Part shown: positions 1 to 8,844 of the stretch, piece after piece
How positions within the stretch are numbered: position 1 is the first letter of the stretch
Layout: each line of letters begins with the position of its first letter
Assembly (NCBI RefSeq): GCF_030382115.1
Contig: NZ_JAUDRJ010000003.1
Span: forward strand, 6,782,016 to 6,846,015
Length of the DNA: 64,000 nucleotides
Reading direction: 5' to 3'
From: Nostoc sp. GT001
GTDB taxonomy: Bacteria; Cyanobacteriota; Cyanobacteriia; Cyanobacteriales; Nostocaceae
Made by a program: the position numbers and the translations under genes
The notes under the pieces: model-generated
What the model was told of the DNA's origin: nothing
Seen by the model: the letters and a program-made list of their open reading frames with translations, nothing else
Databases searched by the model: none

Positions 1-534
1 CCTCCAATAAAAATAAATATAGCGTCAGCTTGGTTGGCGCAAGAAATTGTTGTAGATGATACAGATAGCGAACTGGAAGGCGATACAACTGGAAGTTACA
101 CCTTTGAAGAAAAGGAGCAACCACTGTTATATTCATCTTCTTCCTTACCTATAATTGCGGCAGCCACTGAGCCTTTGCCAACTCCACATTTGTATGTACC
201 AGAAGGCGAATTAATTGCTGGCAAGTCTATCATAGTGCGCGTAGTACTGCCAGAAGTACCTCTGCAAGTTGTTGTCAAGTTATGGCTTGAAGATTATCAA
301 ACTCGCTACTTACTAGATGGTCCCCATTTATTGACAAATTTACTTCCTAATGCGTCGGGAAATTTGGAAGTGATGACGCAATTAAACATTCCCTTTGGCT
401 GTTTGGAAATTCGCTTAGGAGCGATCGCACTCGATCTAACAACCCAACAGGAGAGTCACAAAGTCACAATAGTGCGAACCGTGATTCCTCCAGACTTGCC
501 AAGCTTGCAACTAGATGAACTCCTGGGTATGTAA
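1..534 (+). CDS. Hypothetical protein, C-terminal part (5' end outside window)
   Basis: The reading frame is open from base 1 and closes with TAA at 532-534, so this is the C-terminal 177 residues of a longer protein. The TTG at 34 is probably an internal codon. The visible part has an acidic, Ser/Thr-rich stretch followed by a beta-rich segment (VPEGELIAGKSIIVRVVLPE and onwards) of the kind seen in Ig-like or adhesin-type domains. There is no catalytic motif and no C-terminal membrane segment. I do not recognise the family. psaI follows 228 bp downstream on the same strand. Confidence 0.6.
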   Translation, partial: PPIKINIASAWLAQEIVVDDTDSELEGDTTGSYTFEEKEQPLLYSSSSLPIIAAATEPLPTPHLYVPEGELIAGKSIIVRVVLPEVPLQVVVKLWLEDYQTRYLLDGPHLLTNLLPNASGNLEVMTQLNIPFGCLEIRLGAIALDLTTQQESHKVTIVRTVIPPDLPSLQLDELLGM

Positions 535-761
535 CTCAGGTATGAGGGGTATTGGGTATTGGGCACAAGAGGCAGAGGTGCAGGGGGCAGAGGTGCAGAG
601 GGGCAGAGGAGAAAGAACTTGGTATTTGAACTCTCCCCTGCTCCCCTGCTCCCCTGCTCCCCATCTCCCTGTGTTAAAAATATGAAAGAATTTCAAAAAT
701 TTGGCAGGAATTGCAGTAAGCTCATCTTGAATTGTAGTGTGATTTCATAGGAACCTTTACT

Positions 762-911
762 ATGGCAACTTCTTTTTTACCTACTGTCTTGGCTAGTACT
801 TCGTACTTGTCTGCTATCTTCGTGCCCATAATTGGTTGGGTTTTGCCAGGAGCGATCTTCGCGTTTCTGTTTTTATACATTGAAAGCGATGATATCAGCG
901 ATATCAACTGA
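762..911 (+). CDS. psaI: Photosystem I reaction centre subunit VIII (PsaI)
   Basis: A 49-residue single-span thylakoid membrane protein of photosystem I that helps hold PsaL and the trimer or tetramer interface. The translation begins MATSFLPTVLASTSYLS and continues through a hydrophobic helix (IFVPIIGWVLPGAIFAFLFL) to YIESDD. This matches the PsaI pattern of a helix followed by YIE plus acidic residues. The ATG at 762 is the natural start. A hairpin with a T-run at 1123-1155 could end its transcript. It is too short for most ORF callers. Confidence 0.9.
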   Translation: MATSFLPTVLASTSYLSAIFVPIIGWVLPGAIFAFLFLYIESDDISDIN

Positions 912-931
912 TACTGATGTAGTGATTAGTC

Positions 932-1070
932 ATATCATGTCCGCCAAATTACCCATAATAAAATAACCCCACCCCCAACCCCCTCCCCGCAGGCGGGGAG
1001 GGGAGACAAAGCACAGCTTTGGCGGAGTGCGGTTCTTCGGGTTTAATAAGCAATCAAGCGGACATGATAT
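932..1070. repeat. MITE-like palindromic element, copy 1
   Basis: A 139-bp non-coding element bounded by 13-bp terminal inverted repeats: ATATCATGTCCGC at 932-944 and GCGGACATGATAT at 1058-1070. The centre is a GC-rich hairpin (CCCCTCCCCGC AGGCGGGGAGGGG). A second copy lies in the opposite orientation at 57359-57484. There is no coding capacity, so any mobility would need a transposase from elsewhere. Confidence 0.8.
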
Positions 1071-1122
1071 CATTAGTCATTTGCAAAAAACAAAGGACAA
1101 ATGACAAATGACCAAAATTAAT

Positions 1123-1155
1123 ACCGCCCATCTCATAGAGACAGGCGGTTTTTTT
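1123..1155 (+). terminator. Rho-independent-type terminator after psaI
   Basis: ACCGCC at 1123-1128 pairs with GGCGGT at 1144-1149 and is followed by a run of seven T. It is oriented to stop plus-strand transcription coming from psaI. On the minus strand it also lies just beyond psbJ, but lacks a T-run in that direction. Confidence 0.65.
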
Positions 1156-1221
1156 AACGTTGATTTCTCAACAAATGCTAGAAAGTTCTAACTTATAGTA
1201 TTCGGTTCAAACTAACTAATG

Positions 1222-1341
1222 TTAAATCGAAGAACCGAGTCCGGCGTAGGCACCATAAAAGAAAATGCCCAAGACTGTAATTATACCTAAACCTGCGATC
1301 GTAGCGACGACCCACAGGGGAATTCTCCCACTTCCAGACAC
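1222..1341 (-). CDS. psbJ: Photosystem II reaction centre protein J (PsbJ)
   Basis: A 39-residue one-helix PSII protein near cytochrome b559 that affects electron flow at QA/QB and assembly. The translation starts [17 protein letters not shown] and ends [11 protein letters not shown], the usual PsbJ ending. The start is GTG (CAC at 1339-1341 on the plus strand), preceded on the minus strand by a strong GGGAGGAG ribosome site. It is the last gene of psbE-psbF-psbL-psbJ, 71 bp after psbL. Confidence 0.93.
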
Positions 1342-1412
1342 AGCTTCTCTCCTCCCTTAACAACAAATCAACACACGTTCAATAAACAAAGACTAACAAC
1401 AAGTAGTTCCAA

Positions 1413-1535
1413 TTAGTTAAAGAAGTAACTGGAAAACAGAATCCCCAGAACGAAAACTAGTAGTAGTCCCAGGTATAGCGAAGTCCGGTTTAATTCAACC
1501 AGCTGATTATTGGGATTGGGCGATCTTTCTGCCAT
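1413..1535 (-). CDS. psbL: Photosystem II reaction centre protein L (PsbL)
   Basis: A 40-residue single-helix PSII subunit needed for QA function and dimer stability. The start is placed at the ATG at 1535, giving [20 protein letters not shown] and ending FSSYFFN, the invariant PsbL end. The frame stays open for 30 more codons upstream, but those overlap psbF and have no family similarity. It lies 8 bp after psbF. Confidence 0.95.
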   Translation of the reverse strand: MAERSPNPNNQLVELNRTSLYLGLLLVFVLGILFSSYFFN

Positions 1536-1543
1536 AGTTGCTC

Positions 1544-1681
1544 CTAACGTTGAATAAATTGCATTGCGGCGATCGCGCCCAAAAAGAATACAGTTGGTAC
1601 ACCTAAAGTGTGTACTGCCAGCCATCTAACGGTAAAAATTGGATAGGTAACTGGTTGATTGATGTTGTTTCCGCTAGTCAT
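1544..1681 (-). CDS. psbF: Cytochrome b559 beta subunit (PsbF)
   Basis: A 45-residue PSII subunit that contributes one of the two haem-ligating histidines of cytochrome b559. The translation runs [20 protein letters not shown] to [10 protein letters not shown]. The RWLAVH motif places the haem ligand at His24 at the start of the single membrane helix. It sits 9 bp after psbE and 8 bp before psbL, so the genes are surely co-transcribed. Confidence 0.96.
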   Translation of the reverse strand: MTSGNNINQPVTYPIFTVRWLAVHTLGVPTVFFLGAIAAMQFIQR

Positions 1682-1690
1682 GATCTCAAA

Positions 1691-1939
1691 CTACTTTCCA
1701 ATAAATTCTTCAACTTGTTTTTTAGCTTCAAAACGGTTCTTCACAATGGGCACTTCCTGCCGCGCTGGTGTGAAATACTCGTTGGGACGGGGTGTACCAA
1801 AAGCATCATAAGCCAGTCCGGTGCTGACAAATAGCCAACCAGCAATAAATAATGCTGGGATGGTGATGCTGTGAATTACCCAGTAACGAACGCTAGTAAT
1901 AATGTCCGAAAACGGACGTTCTCCAGTGGTACCTGACAT
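1691..1939 (-). CDS. psbE: Cytochrome b559 alpha subunit (PsbE)
   Basis: An 82-residue PSII core subunit that ligates the b559 haem together with PsbF. The motif [20 protein letters not shown] places the haem ligand at His23 at the head of the membrane helix. The remaining 40 residues form the lumenal tail ending VEEFIGK. Length and ends are typical. It is the first of the four psb genes, 158 bp after ycf48. Confidence 0.97.
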   Translation of the reverse strand: MSGTTGERPFSDIITSVRYWVIHSITIPALFIAGWLFVSTGLAYDAFGTPRPNEYFTPARQEVPIVKNRFEAKKQVEEFIGK

Positions 1940-2097
1940 TTAGATCCCTACCTTATACATAGAGTGTTATTGAGTTTATTATCCTACAAAGTTAAGAAAG
2001 AGTTACAAGTTGCAACGTTCTTCTCAGAAATTAGGTATGGGGCATTGGGCATTAAGCATTCTTCCCCTGCCTCCCCTGCTCCTCTGCCTCACTAAAC

Positions 2098-3117
2098 CTA
2101 AGCCGCCTCTGGGGAAGTTGTTTCAGGGTTTGGTAGATATTTGAGCAAAACGCCGCGATCGCCAATTATAAATCCCCGCTCTGGCTCTAAGAACACAATC
2201 TTGTACAAATTAGCCGCAACTTCTTCTATGTCACGGTCTTTTTCCCAGGTTTTGCCACCGTCGGCACTGCGTAGCAAATTACCGCTACCGCCACCTACCC
2301 AAATTTCATTGGGTGTACGATATGCCAAATCCAGTAAACCCCAACTGGTCGATAACTCTGGATATTGTGCCTTTTGCCATTCTTCAGGTTTAGTTGGATC
2401 GCTAAACTGAACTTGACCTCCTCTAGCTAGCAACCACAATTGCCCATTCTCCGTAAAACCCATGTTTTCTAACCGCCGAGAACTATTGCGGTTATGAGGT
2501 ACCCAAGCATCTTGCCCTGGTTCCCAAGTCGAGTAGAAACTACCCTTAGCAGAAACCGCAATATATTTACCATCAGCAGAACGTTCCAAGTTACGTACTA
2601 CACCCACTGCTGATTCCACCTGGGCTTTCCAGTTTTTACCGCCGTCTGTCGTCTTATATATGGCTCCGACATTAGTAGCCATTTCAGCTGTATTATCTGC
2701 CAGTGCCTTAACTGCGATCGGACTACCTGGTAACTTTTCGCTCAGGGGGATACGTGACCAAGAAGCACCTTCATCGGTCGTGTGTAGTAACAGTCCAGGC
2801 TCTCCGGCAATCCAGCCTTCTTTACCTGCAAAACTTACTGAGTCGAAGCGATACTTCTGCTCATCCAGTTGCAGTGTTATTGGTTTCCAGGTATTACCAC
2901 CGTCATTAGTTTCCAATAGGGTGGCATTGCTACCGACTAAGTAGCCATGCTCAAGGTTATCAGTAAAGGCAATATCCAATAAATTCGAGTCTGTTGGCAC
3001 AGAAATTACTTTCCAAGGGTTGTAGCTAACAGAGGGAACTTGGCTACAGCCTATGCACATCACGACTACTATTAACAAGGCAAATATTCGTTGCCAACCT
3101 TTCACAATTGAATGCAT
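2098..3117 (-). CDS. ycf48: Photosystem II assembly factor Ycf48 (HCF136-like)
   Basis: A lumenal seven-bladed propeller protein that binds D1 during early PSII assembly and repair. It has 339 residues and an N-terminal hydrophobic signal ending in a lipobox-like CIGC, so Cys24 is the likely lipidated residue. The body carries repeated motifs with TTDGGKNW, TNDGGNTW and SADGGKTW, the blade signature of this family, and the Arg-rich patch RNSSRRLENMG typical of Ycf48. It lies between rubA and psbE, the usual cyanobacterial order. Confidence 0.95.
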   Translation of the reverse strand: MHSIVKGWQRIFALLIVVVMCIGCSQVPSVSYNPWKVISVPTDSNLLDIAFTDNLEHGYLVGSNATLLETNDGGNTWKPITLQLDEQKYRFDSVSFAGKEGWIAGEPGLLLHTTDEGASWSRIPLSEKLPGSPIAVKALADNTAEMATNVGAIYKTTDGGKNWKAQVESAVGVVRNLERSADGKYIAVSAKGSFYSTWEPGQDAWVPHNRNSSRRLENMGFTENGQLWLLARGGQVQFSDPTKPEEWQKAQYPELSTSWGLLDLAYRTPNEIWVGGGSGNLLRSADGGKTWEKDRDIEEVAANLYKIVFLEPERGFIIGDRGVLLKYLPNPETTSPEAA

Positions 3118-3258
3118 CAGTATTTCTTAGTTATTTCTAAATTTTTGTAGAAGTTGGCAGCCAGGATGCTGTAAAGTCCTGGCTTTTTCATTTTGAATTT
3201 TGTTAGCGCAGTGTAAAGCCTTTGGTAGAGAGCGTTATTTGGAATTGCTTAAAGGCTG

Positions 3259-3594
3259 TCATTGTAAGCCGTAAAGACTGATAAAAAACAAGAACCCAAG
3301 AGCCAAAGCACCAAAAATTAGGATATTCTTTTGGGTTGGCGTTAGGTTGTTAACACCCAAACCATAACCGAGATTTTCTTTAAAGCCGGATGCAGTACCG
3401 GCAGGAGCGATGTTAGCAAAAGCGGTCTTTTTAGCAGAACAAACTGGACAGCGCCAATTTATAGGGAGTTCTGCAAAGAGTGTCCCGGAAGGAATATCAT
3501 GCTTGTCATCTCCCTTCTCAGGTTCGTAAACATAACCGCAGGCGCGACACTCGTAGCGGTCTAACACCGGAGTCTCAACAACTGGTTCGCTCAT
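3259..3594 (-). CDS. rubA: Membrane-anchored rubredoxin RubA
   Basis: A one-iron rubredoxin tied to the thylakoid membrane and needed for photosystem assembly. It has 111 residues when started at the ATG at 3594 (MSEPVVETPVLDRYE). Iron ligands come from YECRACGYVY and WRCPVCSA (two CxxC pairs), followed by a linker and a C-terminal helix (ILIFGALALGFLFFISLYG). The frame could extend 27 codons upstream, but that stretch is unlike the family. It is the first gene of rubA-ycf48-psbEFLJ. Confidence 0.93.
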   Translation of the reverse strand: MSEPVVETPVLDRYECRACGYVYEPEKGDDKHDIPSGTLFAELPINWRCPVCSAKKTAFANIAPAGTASGFKENLGYGLGVNNLTPTQKNILIFGALALGFLFFISLYGLQ

Positions 3595-3911
3595 GGCTAA
3601 GGCCTCGCAGAGAAGAAATCTTAAATATACGTTAAAAATTATGACATAATTGTTAGACTTTTCTATCACTAGCAAAAGTGAATCAAATACTTGAAGTCCG
3701 TCTGTTTCCCAGATTTCAGAAAAACCAAACAGATATAATGTAAAAGAAAGTTACGCAGTTAAGGGATTGGGCGTTGAGTAAAACAGTTCCGAGTTCCGAA
3801 AGTTCTGAGTAAAGGAGTGAGATTCCCTACTCAGCACTCAGCACTCAGCACTCAGCACTCAGCACTCAAAACTCACTACTTAAAATACTCCATAAGCGGT
3901 AGATACTCATT
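3595..3911. other. Intergenic region between divergent rubA and ndhC
   Basis: A 317-bp stretch that must hold the promoters of both the rubA-ycf48-psb cluster and ndhCKJ. Apart from the heptamer repeat at 3829-3868, I see no gene or RNA, and I cannot assign promoter boxes with confidence. Confidence 0.5.
3829..3868. repeat. Heptanucleotide tandem repeat (ACTCAGC)n
   Basis: Five exact copies of ACTCAGC followed by a partial ACTCA. This is a short tandemly repeated repetitive sequence of the 7-bp type known from heterocyst-forming cyanobacteria. It lies about 45 bp upstream of ndhC. Confidence 0.85.
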
Positions 3912-4274
3912 GTGTTTGTCCTCAGCGGTTACGAGTACCTTCTAGGCTTTTTCATCATCTGTAGCCTAGTACCTGCCTTAGCGCTCTCAGCTTCCAAGCT
4001 CCTACGACCCAGTGGTTACGCCCCAGAACGTCGCACCACTTATGAATCTGGTATGGAACCTATCGGGGGAGCCTGGATTCAGTTCAACATCCGTTACTAC
4101 ATGTTTGCTCTGGTCTTCGTCGTCTTTGATGTGGAGACTGTATTCTTGTATCCTTGGGCGGTAGCTTTCCACCGTTTGGGGCTATTGGCTTTTATTGAAG
4201 CGCTAGTCTTTATTGCAATTCTTGTAGTCGCTTTAGTTTACGCATGGCGTAAAGGAGCTTTGGAATGGTCTTGA
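3912..4274 (+). CDS. ndhC: NAD(P)H-quinone oxidoreductase subunit 3 (NdhC)
   Basis: A membrane subunit of NDH-1, used in respiration and cyclic electron flow. It has 120 residues, three hydrophobic helices, and the conserved motifs [12 protein letters not shown] and [13 protein letters not shown] between helices 1 and 2/3. The GTG start at 3912 gives [14 protein letters not shown], the usual N-terminus. The end overlaps ndhK by 10 bp, indicating translational coupling. Confidence 0.96.
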   Translation: MFVLSGYEYLLGFFIICSLVPALALSASKLLRPSGYAPERRTTYESGMEPIGGAWIQFNIRYYMFALVFVVFDVETVFLYPWAVAFHRLGLLAFIEALVFIAILVVALVYAWRKGALEWS

Positions 4275-5002
4275 ATTCTAACTTAACAACCCAGGGTAAA
4301 GAACGAATCATCAACCCCATTGAGCGTACCAATGTCACTCAAGACCTTTCAGAAAACGTCATTTTGACGACGGTTGATGACCTCTACGACTGGGCGCGGC
4401 TTTCTAGTTTGTGGCCGTTGTTATTTGGTACTGCTTGCTGCTTTATTGAGTTTGCAGCTTTAATTGGTTCCCGATTTGACTTTGACCGTTTTGGGCTAAT
4501 TCCCCGTTCTAGCCCTCGCCAAGCCGATTTAATTATTACGGCAGGGACTATCACGATGAAGATGGCTCCACAACTGGTGCGTCTTTATGAACAAATGCCA
4601 GAGCCAAAGTATGTAATTGCGATGGGTGCTTGCACAATTACTGGCGGGATGTTCAGCGTTGATTCCCCTACAGCCGTTCGCGGAGTCGATAAACTGATTC
4701 CTGTGGATGTGTACTTACCTGGTTGTCCTCCCCGTCCCGAAGCAATTATTGACGCAATCATTAAGCTGCGGAAGAAAATCTCCAATGAGTCGATTCAAGA
4801 GCGGGATAAAATTAAGCAAACTCACCGCTATTACAGCACGACTCATAATTTGAAGCCAGTAGAAGAAATCTTAACTGGTAAGTATTTGCAGTCAGACACT
4901 CGCTATGCACCACCGAAGGAATTGGCGGAAGCGATTGGTATGCCAATACCACCTGCACTGCTGACAGAAAAGGCGCAAAAGGAGGAACAAACCCGTGGCT
5001 GA
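4265..5002 (+). CDS. ndhK: NAD(P)H-quinone oxidoreductase subunit K (NdhK)
   Basis: A peripheral-arm subunit holding the N2-type [4Fe-4S] cluster. It has 245 residues. The cluster ligands are visible as [10 protein letters not shown] (Cys58-Cys59), GACTITGG (Cys123) and PGCPPRPE (Cys154). The N-terminal 30 residues and the tail past about 165 are variable extensions. It overlaps both ndhC (10 bp) and ndhJ (8 bp), forming one operon. Confidence 0.97.
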   Translation: MVLNSNLTTQGKERIINPIERTNVTQDLSENVILTTVDDLYDWARLSSLWPLLFGTACCFIEFAALIGSRFDFDRFGLIPRSSPRQADLIITAGTITMKMAPQLVRLYEQMPEPKYVIAMGACTITGGMFSVDSPTAVRGVDKLIPVDVYLPGCPPRPEAIIDAIIKLRKKISNESIQERDKIKQTHRYYSTTHNLKPVEEILTGKYLQSDTRYAPPKELAEAIGMPIPPALLTEKAQKEEQTRG

Positions 5003-5525
5003 AGAAGAATCTAAACCAGTACCAGCAGCGAAAGAAGAGGCATTGGTACAAGCGGGTAAAGTTTCCCAGTGGTTGACGGAAAATGGTTTTGACCATGAGT
5101 TTTTAGCACCAGATAAGAATGGTGTAGAGATAATTAAGGTGCTGGCAGATTTCTTGCTTCCCACCGCTACAGCCCTTTATGCTTATGGGTTTAATTATCT
5201 CCAGTGTCAAGGTGGTATTGACCTTGGCCCAGGACAAGAATTGGTGAGTATGTATCACTTGATTAAAGTCGGTGATAATAGCGATCGCCCCGAAGAAGTT
5301 CGAGTTAAGGTGTTCTTACCACGGGAAAACCCCGTAGTGCCTTCTGTGTACTGGATTTGGAAAACCGCAGATTGGCAAGAGCGCGAGTCTTACGATATGT
5401 ACGGCATTATCTACGAAGGACACCCAAATCTCAAGCGGCTTTTGATGCCGGAAGATTGGGTAGGTTGGCCTTTGCGGAAGGATTACATCTCGCCTGATTT
5501 CTACGAGTTGCAAGACGCTTATTAG
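4995..5525 (+). CDS. ndhJ: NAD(P)H-quinone oxidoreductase subunit J (NdhJ)
   Basis: A peripheral-arm subunit (30-kDa/NuoC type) of NDH-1 with 176 residues. It starts with GTG and contains the family signature [20 protein letters not shown] followed by [23 protein letters not shown]. The N-terminal 20 residues are Lys/Glu-rich and variable. It is the last gene of ndhCKJ, and a hairpin at 5588-5622 follows. Confidence 0.96.
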   Translation: MAEEESKPVPAAKEEALVQAGKVSQWLTENGFDHEFLAPDKNGVEIIKVLADFLLPTATALYAYGFNYLQCQGGIDLGPGQELVSMYHLIKVGDNSDRPEEVRVKVFLPRENPVVPSVYWIWKTADWQERESYDMYGIIYEGHPNLKRLLMPEDWVGWPLRKDYISPDFYELQDAY

Positions 5526-5536
5526 AGATTGCTGAC

Positions 5537-5564
5537 TAGAGACGCGATGAATCGCGTCTGTACA
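5537..5564. repeat. Dispersed palindrome TAGAGACGCGAT...
   Basis: TAGAGACGCGAT followed by ATCGCGTCTGTACA forms a 28-bp near-perfect palindrome. Related palindromes occur at 10022-10092 and 22851-22878, so this is a dispersed family, probably a structured REP-like repeat. Confidence 0.7.
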
Positions 5565-5587
5565 AGATAGTGGTTTCGGCAGTGATT

Positions 5588-5622
5588 AACCCCTTTCCGG
5601 TGGCGGAGAGGGGTTATGTTTT
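5588..5622 (+). terminator. Putative terminator after ndhJ
   Basis: AACCCCT at 5588-5594 pairs with AGGGGTT at 5609-5615 across a 14-base loop, followed by ATGTTTTTG. It lies about 60 bp past the ndhJ stop. Confidence 0.5.
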
Positions 5623-5630
5623 TGGTGTTT

Positions 5631-6515
5631 TTATATAACGTCAGTTGACACAATTTGCTGTAATTCATTAGCTGTATTTACAGTTTTAATTGCCTGTTGA
5701 ATTGTTTTTAATTTCTGTAAATCCGTAATTTCAGAGATTATCGGCATCAATTCTAAACCTTGATTGCCAAACTTAATTTCTAATGCTAATTCAATTCCTG
5801 AATATAACTCTTCTTTTCTTCCTCGCAGTTCTCCGCGTGCTTCTCCTCGTTCTTCCCCTTTGCTAAAAATTTCTTGATACCAAGGCGACTGCTCTAAAAG
5901 TGCCATATCCCACCTCAGAATTTGTTGAACTATTGCACTATCTAATACAAAGGTAGCAAAAAATCCTAATACTGTTTCTAGTTGATTCAATTGTTCATCT
6001 GCACGTAATATTCGCAATGCGTCCCGAATCGTAGACTCGTTATCACCTCCTTTGAGGATAGGTACAAATGGAAGTAGTGATGGTAATGGTTGTGTAAAGG
6101 CAATGTTTACATCAACTTCCCACAGGTTAATGACACGGTAATCTTGAATAGCACGTAACCCAGCAATATTTAATGCGTAACTTGTAGGTATTTCAGCATC
6201 ACTTGCCTTGAGGATATTAATTAGTACTGGATACGTTGGCAAATTATATTTTTCTTCTGCGAGTGCTGCGTAGGCACGCATCCTGCGCGGCATTTCTGGT
6301 TTATAGCGCAGTTGTAATTCGTTAAGAACGAGAAATTTTCCATACTGGGGACTTTCGACACGGATTAAAACATCACTTTCTCGACTTATCCACTGAAATT
6401 CTGAGTTGAGAATTTCGCCAGCAACAATATCAGGAATTTGCGTTACCCATTTTACCCAGTTATCAGGTGCAAGGCTAATTAAGCGTTTGGTGCTGACATC
6501 GGCGGGTTTGATCAT
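5631..6515 (-). CDS. Rpn/PD-(D/E)XK-type putative nuclease-transposase family protein
   Basis: A 294-residue soluble protein resembling the cyanobacterial Rpn / DUF4351-like group of PD-(D/E)XK proteins. These are thought to derive from DNA nucleases and often number in the dozens per genome. The candidate core is SDVLIRVESP (Asp) followed by LVLNELQLRYK (Glu-x-Gln), then a cluster of PRRMRAYAAL. Near the C-terminus are a charged helix rich in Gly-Glu-Arg (GEERGEARGELRGRKEE) and a helical tail. It stands alone, convergent with ndhJ and divergent from the next gene. The function is inferred from pattern only. Confidence 0.6.
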   Translation of the reverse strand: MIKPADVSTKRLISLAPDNWVKWVTQIPDIVAGEILNSEFQWISRESDVLIRVESPQYGKFLVLNELQLRYKPEMPRRMRAYAALAEEKYNLPTYPVLINILKASDAEIPTSYALNIAGLRAIQDYRVINLWEVDVNIAFTQPLPSLLPFVPILKGGDNESTIRDALRILRADEQLNQLETVLGFFATFVLDSAIVQQILRWDMALLEQSPWYQEIFSKGEERGEARGELRGRKEELYSGIELALEIKFGNQGLELMPIISEITDLQKLKTIQQAIKTVNTANELQQIVSTDVI

Positions 6516-6761
6516 GGGGTTGTAAAGATACTGAAAGTTATCAAATAATTGTACTTAAGACTGGATTACAGATATTTAGATTTTTGATTGGACTATTTAG
6601 GGAAAGCGTAGGCAAAGCCCGTCGTAGACATCGCACCCAATCTGAGATAATTTGAGTGCGATCGCTAAAATGCTCAGTGAGATTTCTTAGTAATCGGAAT
6701 CGCTATCTCTACCGTTGTATTTATATTTGTGGGACAATTTAATCTAAATATTTAAAGTAAT

Positions 6762-7157
6762 ATGTCAGAAACACCCCAAAACGACGGCATTTGGATTGTG
6801 ACGGATGAAGTGCCGCAAATATCGATTCCTGATGGTGCTAAAGGCGTGAGTACTAATACACGCAGTTGGGGAGACGAAACTATCAGGGAAAGTACTGGTA
6901 GCAAAGGGGTAGGAGATGCCGTTAAGGTTAGCGCTCAAACATTAGAGCAAAATATGAGTCACTTTCTTAAATTAGTGACAAGTTTATTTAGTCAAGCTGA
7001 ACAGCAAGCAAAAGTCAACTCCAAGATGCAGCTAGATGAAATTGAGTTATCGGTAGAAATTAGTGCAGATGGGGAAGTTAAATTAATTGGCAGTGGTGTC
7101 AAAGCTGGGAGTAAAGGAGCGATTAAGCTGAAGTTTAAGCGCCAAGAACCAGGGTGA
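6762..7157 (+). CDS. Trypco1-like (CU044_2847 family) protein, partner of caspase
   Basis: A 131-residue protein. The C-terminal half (about 75-131) reads KMQLDEIELSVEISADGEVK then GSGVKAGSKGAIKLKFKR. This fits the small beta domain named trypsin-co-occurring domain 1 (CU044_2847 family), proposed from comparative genomics to signal to protease effectors in bacterial conflict systems. The middle (SAQTLEQNMSHFLKLVTSLF) is a predicted helix typical of that domain. The stop lies 1 bp before the caspase start, so the two are co-translated. The family call is by eye and moderately sure; a role as sensor or adaptor is inference. Confidence 0.65.
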   Translation: MSETPQNDGIWIVTDEVPQISIPDGAKGVSTNTRSWGDETIRESTGSKGVGDAVKVSAQTLEQNMSHFLKLVTSLFSQAEQQAKVNSKMQLDEIELSVEISADGEVKLIGSGVKAGSKGAIKLKFKRQEPG

Positions 7158-7158
7158 G

Positions 7159-8844
7159 ATGGCAAAAAATTGGGCGATCGCGATCGGAATTAACCAGTAT
7201 GATTATCTGCAACCGCTAAACTATGCAAAGCGAGATGCACAGTTAATGCAGGAGTTTCTGGGGAATGAGGCAGGATTTGAGCGGATTTTCTTCTTCTCTG
7301 ATGACTCCCCTAATGTTGCTGGAAAATCGACTCGTCCAACTCGCACTAACTTGCTGCGAATCTTGCGTCAGTTATTTGACAATCCCTTTATGGAAGCAGG
7401 GGATAATTTTTGGTTTTTCTTCAGTGGTCATGGGATAAGATACGCTGACCGTGATTATCTCATGCCCTGTGATGGCGATCCAGAAGATATTGAAAACACA
7501 GCAATTGCGATTAACTTTGTCAGTGAACGTCTGCGTCGCTGTGGTGCTGATAACGTTGTCTTGATTCTGGATGCTTGTCGCAATGAAGGCAAAAAAACAG
7601 GTGAAGGAATTGGGCGACAAACCGCACAAGAAGCACGTCAGCAAGGAGTTATCAGCATTTTTTCTTGTATTCCCCAAGAGTATTCTTATGAAATTGATGC
7701 TTTACAACAAGGTGCTTTTACCAGAGCATTACTAGAAGGGTTAGGAATTCAAGGTAAATGCGCTACTGTTGAACGATTGGATCAATATCTCAAGTTTCGC
7801 GTGCCTGAACTGGTTCGCCAGTATAAGAATACAAGGCAAACGCCTTATCTTATTGCTGAACCTGTGAATAAATCCCACCTAATACTTGTGCCACGATATG
7901 CAACTCTAGTGGATATCGCCACATTGAAAAATGATGCTTACCAAGCAGAAGTAAACAGGAGTTTAGATTTAGCAGAGCAATTATGGATTCGGGTATTAGC
8001 TGCGGCTTCAGGGCAAGATATGGATGCGGTGAGAGGTTTACAAAGAATTGAGCGGTTGCGAAATAGTTCTGCAATTCCTGATTTACCTCAGCAAACAATT
8101 CTACAAGCATCTAAGTCAGTCACAAATACACCTATAAGTAAACCTTCTCAAATTCCAACTCCCAAATTAACCTCACCATCCTCTATTACTAATACTCAAA
8201 CTTCTGGCGCGGGACAATTTGCAACACCTTCAACGCCATCCAAAAAACTAATATTATCTAACTGGTCACGGCGACGTTTAATTCAAACTGCTGGATTTGC
8301 AGTTGCTGGGTTGTTTTTGACAATTGCAGTACCCCGCCTTTGGCGGTCTGATTCAGGAACAACTACACCAACACCTACACCTACTAATAATCAACCTGTT
8401 GTATCTAGTAAGCGCCTCGATCTGAAAGCATCTAATAACACAGCCACAATTAAAGATACTCTCAAAACAGATCAAATAATTAAGTACGCTTTTTTTGGAC
8501 AGAAAGGTGATAAGTTAACTGCGTTTATTGACCCCAGAAGCAGTGTTTTGCTAACAGCCTTAAGTCCCAATCAACAACCAATTGATATTAACGCCCAAAA
8601 AGTAACAGCCTATCAAGGCATATTGTTGGTTACAGGTAGATATACTATTGAGTTAACACTGGTTCCAGGAGCTGCTAAAAGCAATTACAACCTCAATGTT
8701 GCATTAGAAAAACCAGTCAAATCAACACCGACAGAAACACCCTTGCCGATTCCTACAGAGACACCTTTCCCGATTCCCACAGAGGCACCTTTGCCACTTC
8801 CGACAGAGACACCTTTGCCAATTCCTACAGCGACACCTAGGTAA
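7159..8844 (+). CDS. Caspase-family peptidase (orthocaspase) with membrane anchor and Pro-Thr tail
   Basis: A 561-residue peptidase C14-type protein. The caspase fold covers about 1-245, with the catalytic dyad visible as FFSGHG (His91) and LILDACRNEG (Cys140). A helical segment (about 250-305, ATLKNDAYQAEVNRSLDLAE) and a Ser/Thr/Pro linker follow. Next come a membrane helix preceded by SRRRLIQTAG (about 370-395), a beta-rich domain (about 418-516) that may be PPC-like, and a tail of repeated ETPLPIPT units (about 523-561). By topology the peptidase would be cytoplasmic and the beta domain periplasmic. With the Trypco1 gene directly upstream, it is a candidate effector of a protease-based defence module. 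Confidence 0.85.
   Translation: MAKNWAIAIGINQYDYLQPLNYAKRDAQLMQEFLGNEAGFERIFFFSDDSPNVAGKSTRPTRTNLLRILRQLFDNPFMEAGDNFWFFFSGHGIRYADRDYLMPCDGDPEDIENTAIAINFVSERLRRCGADNVVLILDACRNEGKKTGEGIGRQTAQEARQQGVISIFSCIPQEYSYEIDALQQGAFTRALLEGLGIQGKCATVERLDQYLKFRVPELVRQYKNTRQTPYLIAEPVNKSHLILVPRYATLVDIATLKNDAYQAEVNRSLDLAEQLWIRVLAAASGQDMDAVRGLQRIERLRNSSAIPDLPQQTILQASKSVTNTPISKPSQIPTPKLTSPSSITNTQTSGAGQFATPSTPSKKLILSNWSRRRLIQTAGFAVAGLFLTIAVPRLWRSDSGTTTPTPTPTNNQPVVSSKRLDLKASNNTATIKDTLKTDQIIKYAFFGQKGDKLTAFIDPRSSVLLTALSPNQQPIDINAQKVTAYQGILLVTGRYTIELTLVPGAAKSNYNLNVALEKPVKSTPTETPLPIPTETPFPIPTEAPLPLPTETPLPIPTATPR

Noticed and set aside
1536..1625. 30-codon N-terminal extension of psbL
   Set aside because: The extension overlaps psbF and does not match PsbL, whose start MAERSPNPN at 1535 is canonical.
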